Shown: positions 1 through 6,467, numbered from the stretch's first letter. The stretch: DNA of 12,424 nucleotides from Desulfovibrio sp. (GCA_031270875.1 JAISXC010000172.1:1-12424), one strand, 5' to 3'. Translations and numbers: made by a program. Notes: generated from the sequence alone by a model not told the origin.

Positions 1-200
1 TGCATGCCAATATGTTTACGGAGCCATTCCTGCCTGGCGTGGGCATAATCCTCCATGTCATAAAAACCATCGCCACCCGACAAATATGTACACAAAGCAA
101 TAAACATAATAATTTCAAGACTGTGCATCTTTGTGCGTTCCACTCGTGGGTCAGGCGGGGTTCGAAAAATTGCCAAAGTAATTTCTGTGGGGGTCTTCAT
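1..200 (-). CDS. ISAs1-family transposase, N-terminal part (cut by window edge)
   Basis: Reading the minus strand from an ATG at 200 gives 66 residues that run off the left edge without a stop. The sequence contains DPRVERTKMHSLEIIMFIA (residues 18-36), then LSGGDGFYDMEDYAHARQEW. This pattern (DPR.....HSL..I..IALC......G....I..YA....WL) is the N-terminal DDE_Tnp_1-associated domain of ISAs1/H-repeat transposases. A TGAGGG just upstream of the ATG serves as ribosome binding site. The DDE catalytic part would lie outside the window, so whether the element is intact cannot be judged. I could not identify its terminal inverted repeat in 201-490. It marks the left border of the polysaccharide locus as a place of IS insertion. 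Confidence 0.8.
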   Translation of the reverse strand, partial: MKTPTEITLAIFRTPPDPRVERTKMHSLEIIMFIALCTYLSGGDGFYDMEDYAHARQEWLRKHIGM

Positions 201-490
201 GCCCTCACTTTATAGACCTTTTTTAGATGCGTCCGCCCCGGAGCAGCCCATGGTCTGATTGAGGCCGATGGCGGATAATTGTTTACAAAATCAGCCAGAA
301 GGTCAGAATTATCCTGCACAAGGACGAATTATTGTTGCATGGAATAAAATTTCGTCATACAAGATGGCGTTCGGACGGCAAAAGATTACTGTTCTCGCAG
401 AACACGTTTTTACCCGTCCTGCCTGGCAAAGGCGGGAGCGGGGTGGCGCGTCCTATGCGCCCCCGTCAGCGCACCGGTTTGAGGAGCGGT
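201..490. other. Gene-free leader between the IS and the polysaccharide operon
   Basis: I see no convincing gene here. The first half is AT-richer than the second. A weak sigma70-like pair lies at TTTACA (282-287) and CAGAAT (304-309) with a 16-base spacer; another weak pair is TTGCAT...TACAAG near 334-362. If either is used, the operon has a leader of roughly 130-180 bases. That leader can form short hairpins: CCTGCCT/AGGCGGG around a GGCAA loop near 418-436, and GGCGC (445-449) with GCGCC (457-461). None is followed by a T-run, so I do not call a terminator. The open frame continues upstream of 491, but the sequence there does not look like coding protein. Confidence 0.5.
431..443 (+). promoter_or_regulatory. 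Possible ops-like element in the operon leader
   Basis: GGCGGGAGCGGGG matches 10 of 13 bases of the enterobacterial ops pause element GGCGGTAGCGTGC, the site through which RfaH (a NusG paralogue) is loaded onto RNA polymerase in long polysaccharide operons. It lies about 50 bases before the first start codon and just after a small hairpin, as ops sites often do. The region is G-rich, so a chance match is quite possible. Confidence 0.2.
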
Positions 491-1606
491 ATGGGTCAGG
501 GAATTGAAACTGTAACATTCATTACCGGCCATTATTATTTGTCCCCCCGCAGGGCCGGTTTCCACCATCTGGCGGACGCCGCGCACCGGGCGGGGCGCAG
601 GGTGAATTTCGTCACCGCCGGGTACAGTCTGCTCTCGTGCCTGCGCCGCGACCACCGCGCGCGCTTTCCCGGCATTCGCGCGAATTGCAACAGGATTGTG
701 GAAATACGGCCGAACTTCGTCTCCTACGTCCATTTTACCCTCTGGCACCCACATACGCTGATGCTGCCGGCCCTTGACCGTCTTACCATGAGATTCATGG
801 ACCGCTACGGCGAGGGTGTTTTGGGCGCGCTCGGCCCCCTGGTGAGGGAAACGGACATCTTTGTTTTTGAAAGCATGTCCGGCCTGTTTCTGTTCAAACG
901 CTTCCGCCGGAAAAAGCCGGCGGCGCGGACGGTGTACCGCGTTTCCGACGACATGCGCCTTCTGCGCTCCGCCCATCCACGCCTGCTGGAGCTTGAGATG
1001 GAGATCGCGCCGCTTTTTGACCGCGTGAGCGTGCCTTCCCGCGTCATGCTGGACAAATTTTCCGGCCTTCCCTCCCTGCGCCTGGACCGGCACGGCCTGG
1101 ACAGGGACGCTTTTGACGCCTGCGCGGCCTCTCCGTACCCGGAAGGCGGCCGCAACGCGGTATATGTGGGAACATGGGATATTGACCGCGATTTTCTGGA
1201 ATGCGCGGCGCGGGGCAGCCCGGAATGCCTTTTCCACATCATAGGGCCGGTGAAATCCGTCCCGGACATGCCCAATGTCCGCTGTCACGGCGAAATGCCC
1301 TTCGCGGAGACGATACCTTACGTGAAATTCGCCGATGCCGGGCTGATGATCCTGCCGTACAAAAATGAATTTTCAGCGGTATTCACGGACAGCCTGAAGA
1401 TTGTCCAGTACCGCTACTGCGGCCTGCCGGTTGTCGCGCCGGATTTTTTGGATCTGCGCCGCGAGGGCGTTTTTTATTACCGGCCCGGAGATGCGGAATC
1501 CTGCGCGCGCGCCGCGCGCGAGGCCCTGCTTTCGGGGCGCGACCCCGGCCGCGCCTCGGAAGTCCGCTCCTGGGATGAAGTCGCGCGGGACGTGCTGGCC
1601 GCATGA
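491..1606 (+). CDS. GumK-like glucuronosyltransferase (GT70 family)
   Basis: This 371-residue GT-B glycosyltransferase resembles Xanthomonas GumK, which adds glucuronic acid from UDP-GlcA to a lipid-linked glycan at the inner face of the cytoplasmic membrane. Matches in order: SPRRAGFHHLAD (18-29; GumK has TPRRANIHFITD), DIFVFES (122-128), VYRVSDDM (148-155), HGLDRDAF (201-208), SPYPEGGRNAVYVG (214-227), FHIIG (248-252), HGEM...TIPYVK (266-279) and the nucleotide-binding stretch TDSLKIVQY...GLPVVAP (299-317). Asp153 aligns with GumK Asp157, the proposed catalytic base, and Lys303 lies in the donor-site segment. The start at 491 follows a clear GAGGAG at a good distance; an in-frame start at 332 would add 53 residues without family similarity. 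The stop overlaps the next ATG. The family call is strong, the exact sugar and acceptor are inferred. Confidence 0.85.
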   Translation: MGQGIETVTFITGHYYLSPRRAGFHHLADAAHRAGRRVNFVTAGYSLLSCLRRDHRARFPGIRANCNRIVEIRPNFVSYVHFTLWHPHTLMLPALDRLTMRFMDRYGEGVLGALGPLVRETDIFVFESMSGLFLFKRFRRKKPAARTVYRVSDDMRLLRSAHPRLLELEMEIAPLFDRVSVPSRVMLDKFSGLPSLRLDRHGLDRDAFDACAASPYPEGGRNAVYVGTWDIDRDFLECAARGSPECLFHIIGPVKSVPDMPNVRCHGEMPFAETIPYVKFADAGLMILPYKNEFSAVFTDSLKIVQYRYCGLPVVAPDFLDLRREGVFYYRPGDAESCARAAREALLSGRDPGRASEVRSWDEVARDVLAA

Positions 1607-2808
1607 TGGAATTTATCGACCTGAAAGCCCAGTTCCGGCGCGTTGAGCCGCGCATCCGCGCCCGCATGGACGCGGTGCTGGCGCACGGCCGCTTTGTCAT
1701 GGGGCCGGAGGTGGGAGAGCTGGAGGCGCGCCTCGCCGCGCTTGCGGGCGCGAAACACTGCCTGACGTGCGCCTCCGGCACCACGGCTCTGGATCTTGTT
1801 CTCATGGCGTGGAACATCGGCCCCGGGGACGCGGTGTTCACCACGCCCCTCACTTTCGTCGCCACAGCGGAAAGCATCGCCCGTACCGGCGCGACGCCGG
1901 TCTTTGCGGATATCGGCGCGGACTACAACATGGACGTTTCCCTGCTTGAGCCGACCATAGAGGCCGTCCTGCGGCAAAACGGCGCCTGGCCCCTGCCGAA
2001 GGCCGCCAAACGGGAAAAGCTGCGCCCCCGGGCCGTCATCCCGGTGGATTTGTTCGGCAGCCCGGCGGACTACGACGCTCTTCTGCCCGTTGCCCGCAAA
2101 TACGATCTGCTTGTGCTGGAAGACGCGGCCCAGGGCTTCGGCGGCTCGTACCGGCGGCGCCCCCTGTGCGGCTGCGGCTGCCACGCCGCGACCACCAGCT
2201 TTTTTCCGGCGAAACCCCTGGGATGCTACGGCGACGGCGGGGCCGTCTTTACCGACGACGGCGGCCTGGCGGCGCTGGTCGATTCCCTGCGCTATCACGG
2301 CCGCATTGACGCGCGGAACAAAAACGACAATGCGCGCCTCGGCCTGAACGGCCGCATGGACACGCTGCAGGCGGCCGTGGTTCTCGCCAAGCTGGAGGTT
2401 TTCGCCGACGAGCTTGAAGCGCGGCGGGAGGCCGCGTCCCGCTACGCGGAACTTCTCCGGACCGTGCCCGGCGTTGCGCCCCCGCCCGCGCCTGTAAACG
2501 GCCTGAGCACATGGGCGCAGTACACCCTGCTGCTGCCGGCCGGGACGGACCGAGCCCGCGTCATGAAAACGCTTCTGGCCGCGGGCATCCCCACGGCCGT
2601 CAATTATCCGAAAGGGCTGCACGTCCAGGGCGCCTTCGCCGGACTGGGCCACGCCGCCGGGGATTTTCCGCGCGCTGCCGACGCCGCGGCGCGCGTGCTT
2701 TCGCTGCCCATGCATCCTTACCTGGACGCGGCGACGCAGGAGCGCATCGTCGAGATTTTGAGATCCGCCTTGGATTTGAAATCCGCCCTGGAGGAAAGCG
2801 CATGTTGA
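1603..2808 (+). CDS. wbpE: WbpE-like sugar aminotransferase (DegT/DnrJ/EryC1/StrS family)
   Basis: A 401-residue PLP-dependent aminotransferase of type I fold. In the Wbp pathway WbpE converts UDP-3-keto-GlcNAcA to UDP-GlcNAc3NA using glutamate. Visible features: the start MEFIDLKAQF, typical of WbpE-like enzymes; the cofactor-phosphate region CASGTTALDL (56-65); TPLTFVATAES (81-91); PVDLFG (147-152); the PLP-ring aspartate in LEDAAQGFG (172-180); and the Schiff-base lysine Lys204 in SFFPAKPLGCYGDGGA. Length is slightly above the family norm because of a linker near 125-142. The ATG overlaps the previous stop, so translation is probably coupled; a second ATG directly follows at 1606. The 3' end overlaps wbpB by 7 bases. 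The family is certain. The WbpE assignment rests on the N-terminus and on the WbpB and WbpD neighbours. Confidence 0.9.
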   Translation: MMEFIDLKAQFRRVEPRIRARMDAVLAHGRFVMGPEVGELEARLAALAGAKHCLTCASGTTALDLVLMAWNIGPGDAVFTTPLTFVATAESIARTGATPVFADIGADYNMDVSLLEPTIEAVLRQNGAWPLPKAAKREKLRPRAVIPVDLFGSPADYDALLPVARKYDLLVLEDAAQGFGGSYRRRPLCGCGCHAATTSFFPAKPLGCYGDGGAVFTDDGGLAALVDSLRYHGRIDARNKNDNARLGLNGRMDTLQAAVVLAKLEVFADELEARREAASRYAELLRTVPGVAPPPAPVNGLSTWAQYTLLLPAGTDRARVMKTLLAAGIPTAVNYPKGLHVQGAFAGLGHAAGDFPRAADAAARVLSLPMHPYLDAATQERIVEILRSALDLKSALEESAC

Positions 2809-3866
2809 ACATCGCCCTTGTGGGATGCGGGCGCATATCCGGACGGCATTGCGAGCTTCTGGGGGGCGGGCGGATAGCCGGCGCAAGACTCGCGGCCGTG
2901 TGCGACATTGTTCCGGACAAGGCGGAAGCCGCCGGCGCGGCCTGGAACGTGCCGCATTTCACTGACATGCACGCCATGATGCGGCATCTGGGGGACGGCG
3001 TGGACGCGGTTTCCGTTCTGACGGAAAGCGGCAACCACGCCCGCCACACGCTGGAGCTCGCGCCCTACGGGAAGCACCTGATCGTGGAAAAGCCCATGGC
3101 CCTCACCCTGGACGACGCGGACGCCATGATACACGCCTGCGGCGGATACGGCATCAAGCTTTTCGTGATCAAACAGAACCGCTTCAACGTGCCGGTGATG
3201 AAGCTGCGCGAGGCTCTGGAGGCGGGGCGCTTCGGCAGGCTGCTGCTGGGCACGGTGCGGGTGCGCTGGTGCCGCCGGCAGGAATATTACGATCAGGCCC
3301 CCTGGCGCGGAACATGGGCCATGGACGGCGGCGTGCTGACCAATCAGGCCAGCCATCACGTCGATCTTCTGGAATGGATGATGGGCGACGTGGAGAGCGT
3401 GTTCGCCAAGAGCCGCACCGCCCTCGCGCGCATTGAGGCGGAAGACACCGCCGTGGTGGTCCTGACCTTCCGCAGCGGCGCCCTCGGCATCATAGAAGCC
3501 ACCACGGCGACCCGCCCGCACGATCTGGAAGGCTCTCTCTCCGTTCTCGGGGAAAACGGCTCCGTGGTGATCGGCGGCTTTGCCGTCAACAAAATGGAAA
3601 GCTGGAGCTTCGTCGACGCCCTGCCTGAGGACGAAAACGCGCTACGCGATTTTTCCGTCAACCCGCCGGACGTTTACGGCTTCGGCCACAAAAGCTATTA
3701 CGAGCACGTCCTGCAGTGCCTTGAGAAAGGGACGAGCCAGATGGTGGACGGCCTGGAGGGCCGGCGCAGCCTTGAACTCATCATGGCGATCTACGAATCC
3801 GTGGAAACCGGCAGGGAGGTTTTTTTGCGTTTCACCCCGCAGCTCTGCAAACTGGGGTGCCGCTAG
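2802..3866 (+). CDS. wbpB: WbpB/WlbA-like UDP-GlcNAcA 3-dehydrogenase
   Basis: A 354-residue Gfo/Idh/MocA oxidoreductase that should oxidise C3 of UDP-GlcNAcA with NAD, giving the 3-keto substrate of WbpE. The N-terminal Rossmann fold carries ALVGCGRISGRH (5-16). The catalytic motif EKPMAL has Lys97, and GGVLTNQASHHVDLL (176-190) has His185, which fits the catalytic Lys/His pair known in WlbA. R127 in KQNRFN lies where the family binds the uronate, and the W168-G170 and QASHH segments are typical of the WlbA group. The ATG at 2802 is preceded by GGAGGAAA at good spacing; the frame is open upstream, but that part is only the shadow of wbpE. The stop TAG directly abuts the wbpD ATG. Together with WbpE this forms the coupled NAD/PLP step of the di-N-acetylated uronic acid pathway. 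Confidence 0.9.
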   Translation: MLNIALVGCGRISGRHCELLGGGRIAGARLAAVCDIVPDKAEAAGAAWNVPHFTDMHAMMRHLGDGVDAVSVLTESGNHARHTLELAPYGKHLIVEKPMALTLDDADAMIHACGGYGIKLFVIKQNRFNVPVMKLREALEAGRFGRLLLGTVRVRWCRRQEYYDQAPWRGTWAMDGGVLTNQASHHVDLLEWMMGDVESVFAKSRTALARIEAEDTAVVVLTFRSGALGIIEATTATRPHDLEGSLSVLGENGSVVIGGFAVNKMESWSFVDALPEDENALRDFSVNPPDVYGFGHKSYYEHVLQCLEKGTSQMVDGLEGRRSLELIMAIYESVETGREVFLRFTPQLCKLGCR

Positions 3867-4412
3867 ATGGGCGGGGATTTTTTTGTTCACCCCTCCTCGT
3901 ATGTGGACCAGGGCGCAAGCGTCGGCCGGGGGACGCGCATCTGGCATTTCTGCCACGTCATGCCCGGCGCGCGCATCGGGGAGGACTGCAACATCGGCCA
4001 GAACGTCTTCATCGACGCGGATGTGACAATCGGCAACCGCTGCAAGATACAGAACAACGTCAGCGTGTACAAGTGCGTTACCCTGGAGGACGGGGTTTTT
4101 TGCGGGCCGTCCGTGGTGTTTACCAATGTGTTCAACCCGCGCGCCCACATCCGCAGGATGGACGAGGCCCGCCCCACCCTGGTGAAGCGCGGGGCCACGC
4201 TGGGGGCCAACTGCACCGTGGTCTGCGGCGTGACCGTAGGGCGCTGCGCCTTTGTGGGCGCGGGCGCGGTGGTGACCAGGGACGTGCCGGACCACGCCCT
4301 CGCGTACGGCAACCCGGCGGCAGTGCGCGGCCGGGTGTGCGAGTGCGGGGAAAAGCTGGGAAAGGATATGATGTGCGGGGCGTGCGGGAGGGAATACGGG
4401 AATGGGCAATGA
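3867..4412 (+). CDS. wbpD: WbpD/WlbB-like UDP-GlcNAc3NA N-acetyltransferase
   Basis: A 181-residue left-handed beta-helix (hexapeptide repeat) acyltransferase that should acetylate the 3-amino group to give UDP-GlcNAc3NAcA using acetyl-CoA. Helix coils are visible from [19 protein letters not shown] to [19 protein letters not shown], with the family signature [15 protein letters not shown] (24-38) and the segment [11 protein letters not shown] (83-93), whose asparagine fits the conserved active-site position of WlbB. The C-terminus carries a small four-cysteine motif (CECGEKL...MCGACGREY, 158-177), probably a zinc knuckle. The gene starts on the base after the wbpB stop, with GGGGTG as a possible ribosome binding site. 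Its last 25 or so codons lie in the 82-base repeat found again at 5039-5120, and its final residues REYGNGQ differ from the second copy, so its tail seems to have been rebuilt by the rearrangement. Confidence 0.9.
   Translation: MGGDFFVHPSSYVDQGASVGRGTRIWHFCHVMPGARIGEDCNIGQNVFIDADVTIGNRCKIQNNVSVYKCVTLEDGVFCGPSVVFTNVFNPRAHIRRMDEARPTLVKRGATLGANCTVVCGVTVGRCAFVGAGAVVTRDVPDHALAYGNPAAVRGRVCECGEKLGKDMMCGACGREYGNGQ
4306..4387 (+). repeat. 82-bp direct repeat, copy 1 (inside wbpD 3' end)
   Basis: Positions 4306-4387 match 5039-5120 at 81 of 82 bases by eye; the only difference is A4322 versus C5055. The offset is 733 bases. This copy codes for the C-terminal glycine-rich turn and cysteine motif of WbpD. 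The two copies flank the toxin-antitoxin pair. After the repeat the two sequences still show loose similarity for some 15 bases and then diverge. Confidence 0.95.
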
Positions 4413-4419
4413 AGCATGT

Positions 4420-4767
4420 TCACCACCTGAGTTGGTCCGGCGCGATCCCCATGGCGGCGGCGATTTTTTTGATTGTGGATGCGCGCGCCCTGCGTTCCGG
4501 CATCTCCATCTGGGCAAAAGCGGACTGCGAAATATTCATGCGCCCGGCGAGCTCCGTTTGCGTCAGACCAAGATGCTCACGCCATGCCCTGACGGGAGAA
4601 ATTTGCTCCCTGAGAACGCGGGCGGCCACCTCGTGCGGAACGGTCGCTTCCCGCCGCTCCTGCGCGGCGTCGGCGGAAAAAGCGGCAGTGTAGTCTTCAT
4701 AGGGAACCACAACCGCGACAGGCATACCCCTGTGCGTAATCACCTGATGATTAGTAGGTATGTTCAT
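4420..4767 (-). CDS. HTH (XRE) antitoxin with Phd/YefM-like N-terminus
   Basis: A 115-residue antitoxin partner of the upstream RelE/ParE-type toxin. The N-terminus (HQVITHRGMPVAVVVPYEDY, 7-26) has the strand pattern of Phd/YefM-like antitoxins. The C-terminal half (58-112) is a Cro/CI helix-turn-helix: SPVRAWREHLGLTQTELAGR, then MNISQSAFAQMEMPERR and IKKIAAAMGIAPDQL. The likely start is the ATG at 4767, because GAGGAGG lies 12 bases upstream; a start at 4797 would add ten residues (MSALRRSKNV) with no ribosome binding site. It overlaps the toxin 3' end by 17 bases, so the two are cotranscribed, toxin first. It should neutralise the toxin and repress the shared promoter. Its stop lies 7 bases from the convergent wbpD stop. 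Confidence 0.88.
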   Translation of the reverse strand: MNIPTNHQVITHRGMPVAVVVPYEDYTAAFSADAAQERREATVPHEVAARVLREQISPVRAWREHLGLTQTELAGRMNISQSAFAQMEMPERRARASTIKKIAAAMGIAPDQLRW

Positions 4768-5005
4768 CACGTTTTTTGACCTCCTCAATGCGGACAATCA
4801 GGGGAATCCCGCTCTGAATGGTGAACAGCACCCTGTATCGCCCCACACGCAGGCGGTACCCCGGCTTGCCTCTCAACGCCCTGACCAGGGGTGTATCGGG
4901 CCAGTCGCGCAGAGTGTCTACAGCATCCGCTATTCTGCCCTGGTCGGCGGCAGGAAGTTTTCTCGCCTGCCGGAGGGCCTTGGCGGTCCATTCAATGCTG
5001 TTCAT
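4751..5005 (-). CDS. RelE/ParE/StbE-family toxin
   Basis: An 84-residue toxin of the RelE/ParE superfamily, first gene of a toxin-antitoxin operon. It opens MNSIEWTAKALRQARKLPA, like many family members, followed by a helical stretch (IADAVDTLRDWPDTP) and the typical sheet segment VRALRGKPGYRLRVGRYRVLF, ending in IVRIEEVKKRDEHTY. The arginine-rich GYRLRVGRYRV segment is the conserved core; RelE-type members cut mRNA on the ribosome, but catalytic residues vary and the biochemical activity cannot be assigned from sequence. No Shine-Dalgarno is visible before the ATG, and the promoter -10 box ends only five bases upstream, so the mRNA may be leaderless. Its product could stabilise the surrounding polysaccharide island, which is an inference. 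Confidence 0.88.
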   Translation of the reverse strand: MNSIEWTAKALRQARKLPAADQGRIADAVDTLRDWPDTPLVRALRGKPGYRLRVGRYRVLFTIQSGIPLIVRIEEVKKRDEHTY

Positions 5006-5032
5006 AAGTTTTTATATGGAAAAATAAGTTTT
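5004..5032 (-). promoter_or_regulatory. Direct repeat AAAACTTAT x2, candidate antitoxin operator
   Basis: AAAACTTAT occurs at 5032-5024 and again at 5012-5004 on the minus strand, 20 bases apart, about two helical turns. One copy lies in the promoter spacer, the other covers the end of the -10 and the start codon. That is where a repressing HTH antitoxin would be expected to bind. Regulation is inferred from position only. Confidence 0.4.
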
Positions 5033-5039
5033 ATGTCAA
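5011..5039 (-). promoter_or_regulatory. Strong sigma70-like promoter of the toxin-antitoxin operon
   Basis: On the minus strand, TTGACA (5039-5034) and TATAAA (5016-5011) are separated by exactly 17 bases: a perfect -35 and a 5-of-6 -10. The -10 ends five bases before the toxin ATG at 5005, placing the expected transcription start on or beside the start codon. The -35 box overlaps the first bases of the direct repeat, so the promoter lies exactly at the junction with the second wbpD copy. Confidence 0.75.
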
Positions 5040-5120
5040 CGGCAACCCGGCGGCCGTGCGCGGCCGGGTGTGCGAGTGCGGGGAAAAGCTGGGAAAGGAT
5101 ATGATGTGCGGGGCGTGCGG
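5039..5120 (+). repeat. 82-bp direct repeat, copy 2
   Basis: Second copy of the wbpD 3' sequence at 4306-4387, with one mismatch. It continues without a break into a natural-looking wbpD ending and then into the wbpI remnant, which suggests that this copy sits in the ancestral context and the first copy was joined to the toxin-antitoxin segment. Confidence 0.95.
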
Positions 5121-5169
5121 CAAGCGATATGCGAAAGATGCCGACCTCCTGCGGAAAGAAGACGAATGA
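5039..5169 (+). pseudogene. wbpD 3'-end fragment
   Basis: In the wbpD frame this stretch reads [19 protein letters not shown], then MMCGACGKRYAKDADLLRKE and DE, ending at TGA 5167-5169. It is the C-terminal ~43 residues of a WbpD protein, with the four-cysteine motif and a longer tail than the copy at 4412. It has no start codon or hexapeptide body. The stop overlaps the ATG of the next remnant (ATGA at 5166-5169), the same coupling style as in wbpE and wbpB, so it is probably the original operon junction wbpD-wbpI. Confidence 0.8.
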
Positions 5170-5387
5170 AGGTCGTCTCTTTTGTCGGCGCGGCGCGGTC
5201 GCAATTCGTCAAGGAAGCCTTGGTGGGCGAGGCCGCCCGCAGGGTCGGGGCCTGGAAGCATGGCCTTGCGTATTGCGGCAGAACGGTTGAACGGATGGAG
5301 ACATAGCGGGCGAAATATCCCGAAAGAGTGAAATATGTCGTCATGCGGCGAGAATTGAATAAAATTGCTCCCGCTGGAGTCAATTAA
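5166..5387 (+). pseudogene. Decayed 5' fragment of a WbpI/WecB-type UDP-sugar 2-epimerase
   Basis: The ATG at 5166 opens MKVVSFVGAARSQFVKEALV, which matches the N-terminus of non-hydrolysing 2-epimerases (MK....GARPQFIKAA.V). The GCG codon of GAR is doubled and the usual proline is serine. The next part, LAYCGRTVERMET, aligns loosely with the family's HTGQHYD..MS. A TAG stops the frame at 5304-5306; the same frame then reads RAKYPERVKYVVMRRELNK up to TAA at 5385-5387 but no longer resembles the family. A full enzyme has roughly 350-380 residues, so only about 46 remain. WbpI would convert UDP-GlcNAc3NAcA to UDP-ManNAc3NAcA and commonly follows WbpD. The short N-terminal match makes the assignment likely, not certain. 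Confidence 0.6.
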
Positions 5388-5388
5388 C

Positions 5389-6462
5389 ATGATGTCAGAG
5401 TATTGTAATAGCATGAATAATTGTACTAAAGTTACAATAGGTATCACTACATATAATTTAGAATCATATATAGCTCAAGCACTAGATTCTATATTAATGC
5501 AAAATACATCATTCAAATATGAAATATTGATTACTGATGATGCATCAACTGATAAAACTGTTTATATATTAAAAGAATACAAAGCAAAATATCCAGAAAA
5601 AATAAATATTATTCTATCAAATAAAAATAAAGGCTCATTATCAAACTCCAATATACTTTTTTCTAATATAAAAACTCAATATTTTTCTTTTCTTGATGGT
5701 GATGATTACTGGATTGATGAGTATAGACTACAGAAACAAGTTGATTTTTTAGATAAACATAATGAATATTCTATGTGCGGTGGCAATATATATTATGTTA
5801 AAGATAATGTATATTCAGGATATAGAATAGATAAAAAATATTTAGGTAAGTCATATACATACGATGACTATTTGAATGACAGATGTCCTTTTGTACACAC
5901 TTCGTCTATATTAATGAGGAATATAGTTTTCAAATATGGAATTCCGCAGTACTTCAAAGATGCAGAAAATACAATTTTTGATTGTGCTTTTAGAGGAGAA
6001 TCATTAAGATTTTTATTGCATTTGCAAAAAGGAAAAATTTATTTATTCGATAATTTCTTTTCATGTTACAGAATCCATAAAAATGGAATATGGCAATCAA
6101 AAACAGAATTACACAAAAATATTGAACATGCTTTAACCTTTATTAAATATTCCCAGTTATTTGAAGATAATAAAAATTTTTTTCATAAAAAATTTTATTA
6201 TTGTTATATTAGAATATTTCAGCAATTATTTATGGAAAATAGAATATATCGAGAATATAATATGTTAGATGTTGAGCATAACTCTTTTATTACTTTGCTT
6301 GAAATTATCAATAATAATAAAAATTATTTTCATGAAATCTTTTGTTTATACCAAAAAAATATAAAATTCCATAAAAAAATACTATTAGCACTATTCGATT
6401 TCTTTTTAAGAATTATTAAAAAATATAAGATTTTATTTTTTGTACTTTATATGATGAGGTAA
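5389..6462 (+). CDS. GT2-family (GT-A) glycosyltransferase in a low-GC island
   Basis: A 357-residue inverting glycosyltransferase expected to add a sugar from a nucleotide donor at the cytoplasmic membrane face. The GT-A domain shows KVTIGITTYNLESYIAQAL (14-32), ILITDDASTDKT (46-57) and the metal-binding FLDGDDYW (101-108), then MRN and CYRIHKNGIW, typical of the acceptor half. The C-terminus is lysine-rich and hydrophobic (ILLALFDFFLRIIKK...), possibly associating with the membrane. I chose ATG 5389 because GGAG lies nine bases upstream; ATG 5392 and a TTG at 5365 are alternatives. Its GC content is far lower than that of the wbp genes (13-27% in two 60-base lines I counted), with many ATA and AAA codons, so it is a recent transfer from an AT-rich donor. 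Donor and acceptor sugars are unknown. Confidence 0.85.
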   Translation: MMSEYCNSMNNCTKVTIGITTYNLESYIAQALDSILMQNTSFKYEILITDDASTDKTVYILKEYKAKYPEKINIILSNKNKGSLSNSNILFSNIKTQYFSFLDGDDYWIDEYRLQKQVDFLDKHNEYSMCGGNIYYVKDNVYSGYRIDKKYLGKSYTYDDYLNDRCPFVHTSSILMRNIVFKYGIPQYFKDAENTIFDCAFRGESLRFLLHLQKGKIYLFDNFFSCYRIHKNGIWQSKTELHKNIEHALTFIKYSQLFEDNKNFFHKKFYYCYIRIFQQLFMENRIYREYNMLDVEHNSFITLLEIINNNKNYFHEIFCLYQKNIKFHKKILLALFDFFLRIIKKYKILFFVLYMMR

Positions 6463-6467
6463 AAACT

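Noticed and set aside
12..215. 67-residue open frame on the + strand
   Set aside because: It is antisense to the ISAs1 transposase N-terminus, which has clear family similarity.
332..490. N-terminal extension of the GumK-like gene from an upstream start
   Set aside because: The 53 extra residues are arginine- and proline-rich without family similarity, and the strong GAGGAG directly before ATG 491 fixes the start.
410..1288. 292-codon minus-strand open frame
   Set aside because: Antisense to the well-supported GumK-like gene, with no recognisable motif.
1477..2886. Long (469-codon) minus-strand open frame
   Set aside because: It is the shadow of wbpE on a GC-rich strand; the product is rich in Arg, Ala and Gly and lacks any domain pattern.
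3642..4517. 291-codon minus-strand open frame
   Set aside because: It lies antisense to wbpB, wbpD and part of the antitoxin; low-complexity His/Ala/Arg-rich product.
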